Below the pieces are notes generated by a model, which did not search any database, was not told the origin of the DNA, and worked only from the letters and a program-made list of their open reading frames with translations. Of a DNA stretch of 64,000 nucleotides, positions 61,715-64,000 are shown piece by piece. Location: contig CP046147.1 of assembly GCA_029593915.1 (NCBI GenBank), positions 2,465,001 through 2,529,000 on the forward strand, written 5' to 3'. Source of the stretch: Candidatus Lucifugimonas marina (GTDB lineage Bacteria > Chloroflexota > Dehalococcoidia > Lucifugimonadales > Lucifugimonadaceae). The first letter of the stretch is position 1; each line of letters opens with the position of its first letter. A program made the position numbers and the translations under genes.

Positions 61715-63141
61715 TTTGTTTCAGAAATATCCGTTGGCTGCCGTTGGTGCCAGTCTGTGAGTTGCTCGTATGCGTGCCCAACTCGAAGAACGGTCGCCTC
61801 ATCGAATGGGTGACCAGTGATCATCATTCCTATGGGCATTCCGTTTGCACTAAACCCGCATGGTATTGAGTGTGAGGGTTGCCCAGTGACGTCAAACACT
61901 CCAGTGAACATCGGAAGCTCGCTTCCAGCACCGGGATTGCCTGGTGACGGCGTGCATTCGTCGATTGTGAGAGTGCGAATCGGCACCGTTGGCGTGACTA
62001 AAACATCGACCTGTTTCATTGCTTCAGCGACCTGGTGATTGAACCACTGACGCGCCCGTTGTGCTCTAACGTAGTCAATTGCTGACACATTGAGTCCTGA
62101 CTGAACCCGAGACCGCACAGCCGGTGAGTACAGATCGGCGTGCTCACTGATCATTTTTTCGTGGATAGACACCGCTTCAGGCAGAATCACGCCGAAGTTG
62201 ATGGGTCGACCTTTACCAACCCATGGCATCGACAATTCGACTACTTCAGCGCCGTTTGAAGCCATCAGATCGATTGCCGCTCGAACCGATGCTTTGATTT
62301 CGTCATCTACAAAATCTTCGAAGAAATAGTGCGATGGCACACCGATTCTGATGCCATCGAGTCCCTCGGTGAGCTTGCTGGTGAAATCAGAGACCGGCTC
62401 GTGCGATGAACCCGGATCGGCAGAATCATGCCCGGCGAGAACATTCATCATCAGGGCACAATCTTCTGTGGTACGCGTCATTGGTCCAACGTGATCCATG
62501 CTCCATGACAGATCAAGGACTCCAGCACGCGGTACTCGGCCGTACGTAGGTTTCAGCCCTGCGATACCGCAGAGAGAAGCAGGCATTCGAATCGAGCCAC
62601 CGGTATCGGAGCCGAGAGCTGCGACTACCATCCCCGCGGACACGGCAGCTCCAGAACCTGAACTGGAACCCGCAGTAATACGAGTAGTGTCCCAGGGATT
62701 TTTCACATCGCCGGTGTGCGGATTTAGGCCGGTGGTTCCGAAGGCGAATTCAACCAGATTTAGCTTGCCTATCAGAATCGCACCGGCAGCTTTGAGGTTC
62801 GTCACGACCGTCGCATCAGAATCAGCCATATTGTCAGCCAAAACTTTTGACCCACCAGTTGTTTTTGAACCCGCAACATCGATCAAATCTTTAAGTCCGA
62901 CAGGAATTCCATGCAATGGGCCAAGATACCTGCCAGCAGCAATATCCTTCTCTGCGAGCTCGGCAGCAGCGAGTGCTGAGTCGCCCCAAACTTCTAGAAA
63001 AGCGTTCAGCTGGGGTTCGAAGCGAGCGATTCGCTCCAAAGACGTTTGGACAAGAGTGACAGGAGAAAGTTCTCCACTTTTGATTCGTGGGGCTAGCTCG
63101 GCTATCGATTCGTAAGCCAGTTCAGAAGCGTTGGGAGTCAA
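61711..63141 (-). CDS. Amidase-signature-family amidase (GatA-like)
   Basis: 476 residues. The Ser-cisSer-Lys triad is visible: Lys in PVGLKDLID, cis-Ser in AGSSSGSGAA and nucleophile Ser in DTGGSIRMPASLCG. Either a free amidase or a GatA homologue. The small gene 2 bp upstream encodes a likely partner subunit, as in AtzE/AtzG pairs. Confidence 0.92.
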   Translation of the reverse strand: MTPNASELAYESIAELAPRIKSGELSPVTLVQTSLERIARFEPQLNAFLEVWGDSALAAAELAEKDIAAGRYLGPLHGIPVGLKDLIDVAGSKTTGGSKVLADNMADSDATVVTNLKAAGAILIGKLNLVEFAFGTTGLNPHTGDVKNPWDTTRITAGSSSGSGAAVSAGMVVAALGSDTGGSIRMPASLCGIAGLKPTYGRVPRAGVLDLSWSMDHVGPMTRTTEDCALMMNVLAGHDSADPGSSHEPVSDFTSKLTEGLDGIRIGVPSHYFFEDFVDDEIKASVRAAIDLMASNGAEVVELSMPWVGKGRPINFGVILPEAVSIHEKMISEHADLYSPAVRSRVQSGLNVSAIDYVRAQRARQWFNHQVAEAMKQVDVLVTPTVPIRTLTIDECTPSPGNPGAGSELPMFTGVFDVTGQPSHSIPCGFSANGMPIGMMITGHPFDEATVLRVGHAYEQLTDWHQRQPTDISETN

Positions 63142-63143
63142 AG

Positions 63144-63347
63144 TTAGTTCGACTCTCTTTTTGAAGGAGTCGGCACGAATATTGCAGCAGGCTCGAATCC
63201 TGTCGTGTCGATCTCGCGTATCGCCTCGTATGTCGAAGAAACGTTGTCGGCAAAAACACCGAGCCCGGCTGCATCTTCAGCAGTGATCGACAGGTTATTT
63301 TCTTTCGCTCGATCGACGAATTCTTGTGGGTTGTTGGGTATCGGCAT
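63144..63347 (-). CDS. Small amidase partner protein (GatC/AtzG-like)
   Basis: 67 residues from the ATG at 63347; an earlier in-frame start at 63413 overlaps the argS promoter. The C-terminal IREIDTTGFEPAAIFVPTP resembles the LxxxDTxGxEPxxxxxP tail of GatC-like proteins. Its stop is 2 bp before the amidase start, consistent with a subunit. Confidence 0.68.
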   Translation of the reverse strand: MPIPNNPQEFVDRAKENNLSITAEDAAGLGVFADNVSSTYEAIREIDTTGFEPAAIFVPTPSKRESN

Positions 63348-63430
63348 TTGCAGGATTCTCAAAAACTGTTTTTTCAGTTGATCGGCAGTATAGACCCGCA
63401 GCAGAAGTAACATGCTAATCTGAACGGTCT

Positions 63431-64000
63431 ATGCAGATCACCGACACACTTGCAACACTCGTTTCAGAAGCACTCGAAGCCGCTCAGGCATCCGCTTCTC
63501 TACCCGCCGCTGGCGACGTAGAGATCAAAATTGAACGGCCAAAGTTAGCCGAGCATGGCGATTTCAGCACAAGCTTGCCGCTCGCTCTCGCCCGTTCGAT
63601 GCGTATGGCTCCGATTCAGATCGCACAGGCGATTGCAGAGGCGATTCCCGAACACGAGATGGTCGGAAACGTTGCTCATGCCGCACCGGGATTCGTCAAT
63701 TTCACTCTTTCGACTACCTGGCTTCAGTCGCAGATCGACATTGTCCGATCGGCTGGCGAAGATTTTGGATCTGTTACATCTGGAGCAGGCAAAAGCGTTC
63801 AGGTTGAATTTGTAAGCGTGAACCCAACAGGTCCGCTGCATGTCGGTCACGCCCGAGGGGCGGTCATCGGCAGTAGCTTGGCGAACGTGCTTGCCGCAGC
63901 TGGTTACGAAGTTCAGCGCGAGTACTACGTAAACGATGCAGGTAACCAGATGCGTGTGTTCTACGACACGCTCTACTCTCGATACATGCAGGCTGCTGGT
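63431..64000 (+). CDS. argS: Arginyl-tRNA synthetase, 3' end cut by window edge
   Basis: 190 N-terminal residues visible. The tRNA-binding N-domain (IKIERPKLAEHGDFSTSLPLALAR) is followed by VNPTGPLHVGHARGAVIGSSLANVL, the HIGH-type ATP motif. Divergent from the amidase operon. Confidence 0.96.
   Translation, partial: MQITDTLATLVSEALEAAQASASLPAAGDVEIKIERPKLAEHGDFSTSLPLALARSMRMAPIQIAQAIAEAIPEHEMVGNVAHAAPGFVNFTLSTTWLQSQIDIVRSAGEDFGSVTSGAGKSVQVEFVSVNPTGPLHVGHARGAVIGSSLANVLAAAGYEVQREYYVNDAGNQMRVFYDTLYSRYMQAAG

Noticed and set aside
1..64000. Complete prophage, CRISPR array or rRNA operon
   Set aside because: No capsid, terminase or tail genes, no regularly spaced repeats and no rRNA-like sequence were seen anywhere in the window.

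Overview
The window looks like a chromosomal segment of a free-living, probably marine bacterium with mid-range GC. The mix of three enolase-superfamily sugar-acid dehydratase genes, an LDH2-family dehydrogenase, ThuA/SMP-30 sugar genes, frequent TTG starts and short intergenic spaces fits marine Chloroflexota of the SAR202 type. That assignment is an inference from gene content; no rRNA gene is present to settle it.

Layout. 1-9 kb: methyl-cycle and housekeeping genes (ahcY cut by the window edge, metK, a phosphohexomutase), a soluble globin-coupled chemoreceptor-like protein, a lipoprotein cytochrome c, tRNA-Leu(UAA) and mtnP, whose 5' end is duplicated just upstream. 8.6-10.3 kb: a small accessory island with two TIR-like (DUF1863/ThsB-like) genes around a small membrane protein gene, then a gene interrupted by an in-frame stop; this is a candidate defence locus without a known effector. 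10.3-28.8 kb: catabolic genes (aldo/keto reductase, three enolase-superfamily enzymes, M20 amidohydrolase, transporter, LDH2 dehydrogenase, ThuA, SMP-30, serine hydrolase) plus peroxiredoxin and typA, with three REPIN-like paired repeats at 16.9-19.4 kb.

29.0-29.5 kb holds a tRNA cluster (Trp-Leu-Cys, minus strand). A 9.4-kb integrated element sits at tRNA-Trp, bounded by perfect 134-bp direct repeats (29435-29568 and 38859-38992). It carries an integrase with an N-terminal HTH, three secreted-protein genes (a C-type lectin-like protein, a two-part surface protein and a YadA-head-like repeat protein), a GYD protein, an AAA-like ATPase with a winged-helix tail, and several unrecognised genes. 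The first two secreted-protein genes are each followed by the same 120-bp repeat.

39-52 kb: an amtB-PII operon whose PII lacks the modifiable T-loop tyrosine, an amidohydrolase, a GH3-family protein, a large membrane histidine kinase, a secreted gluzincin peptidase, and a phosphatidylinositol/PIM-like lipid cluster (ino1, pimA-like, PI-phosphate-synthase-like) beside an HTH regulator that shares a candidate operator with ino1. 52-58 kb: a gamma-glutamyltranspeptidase-family gene and a peptide ABC transporter (binding protein and two permeases, no ATPases), with two regulatory-looking intergenic regions. 58-64 kb: prfB with a classic +1 programmed frameshift, tRNA-Pro(GGG), an overlapping amidase/SPOUT methyltransferase/MFS operon, and the start of argS.
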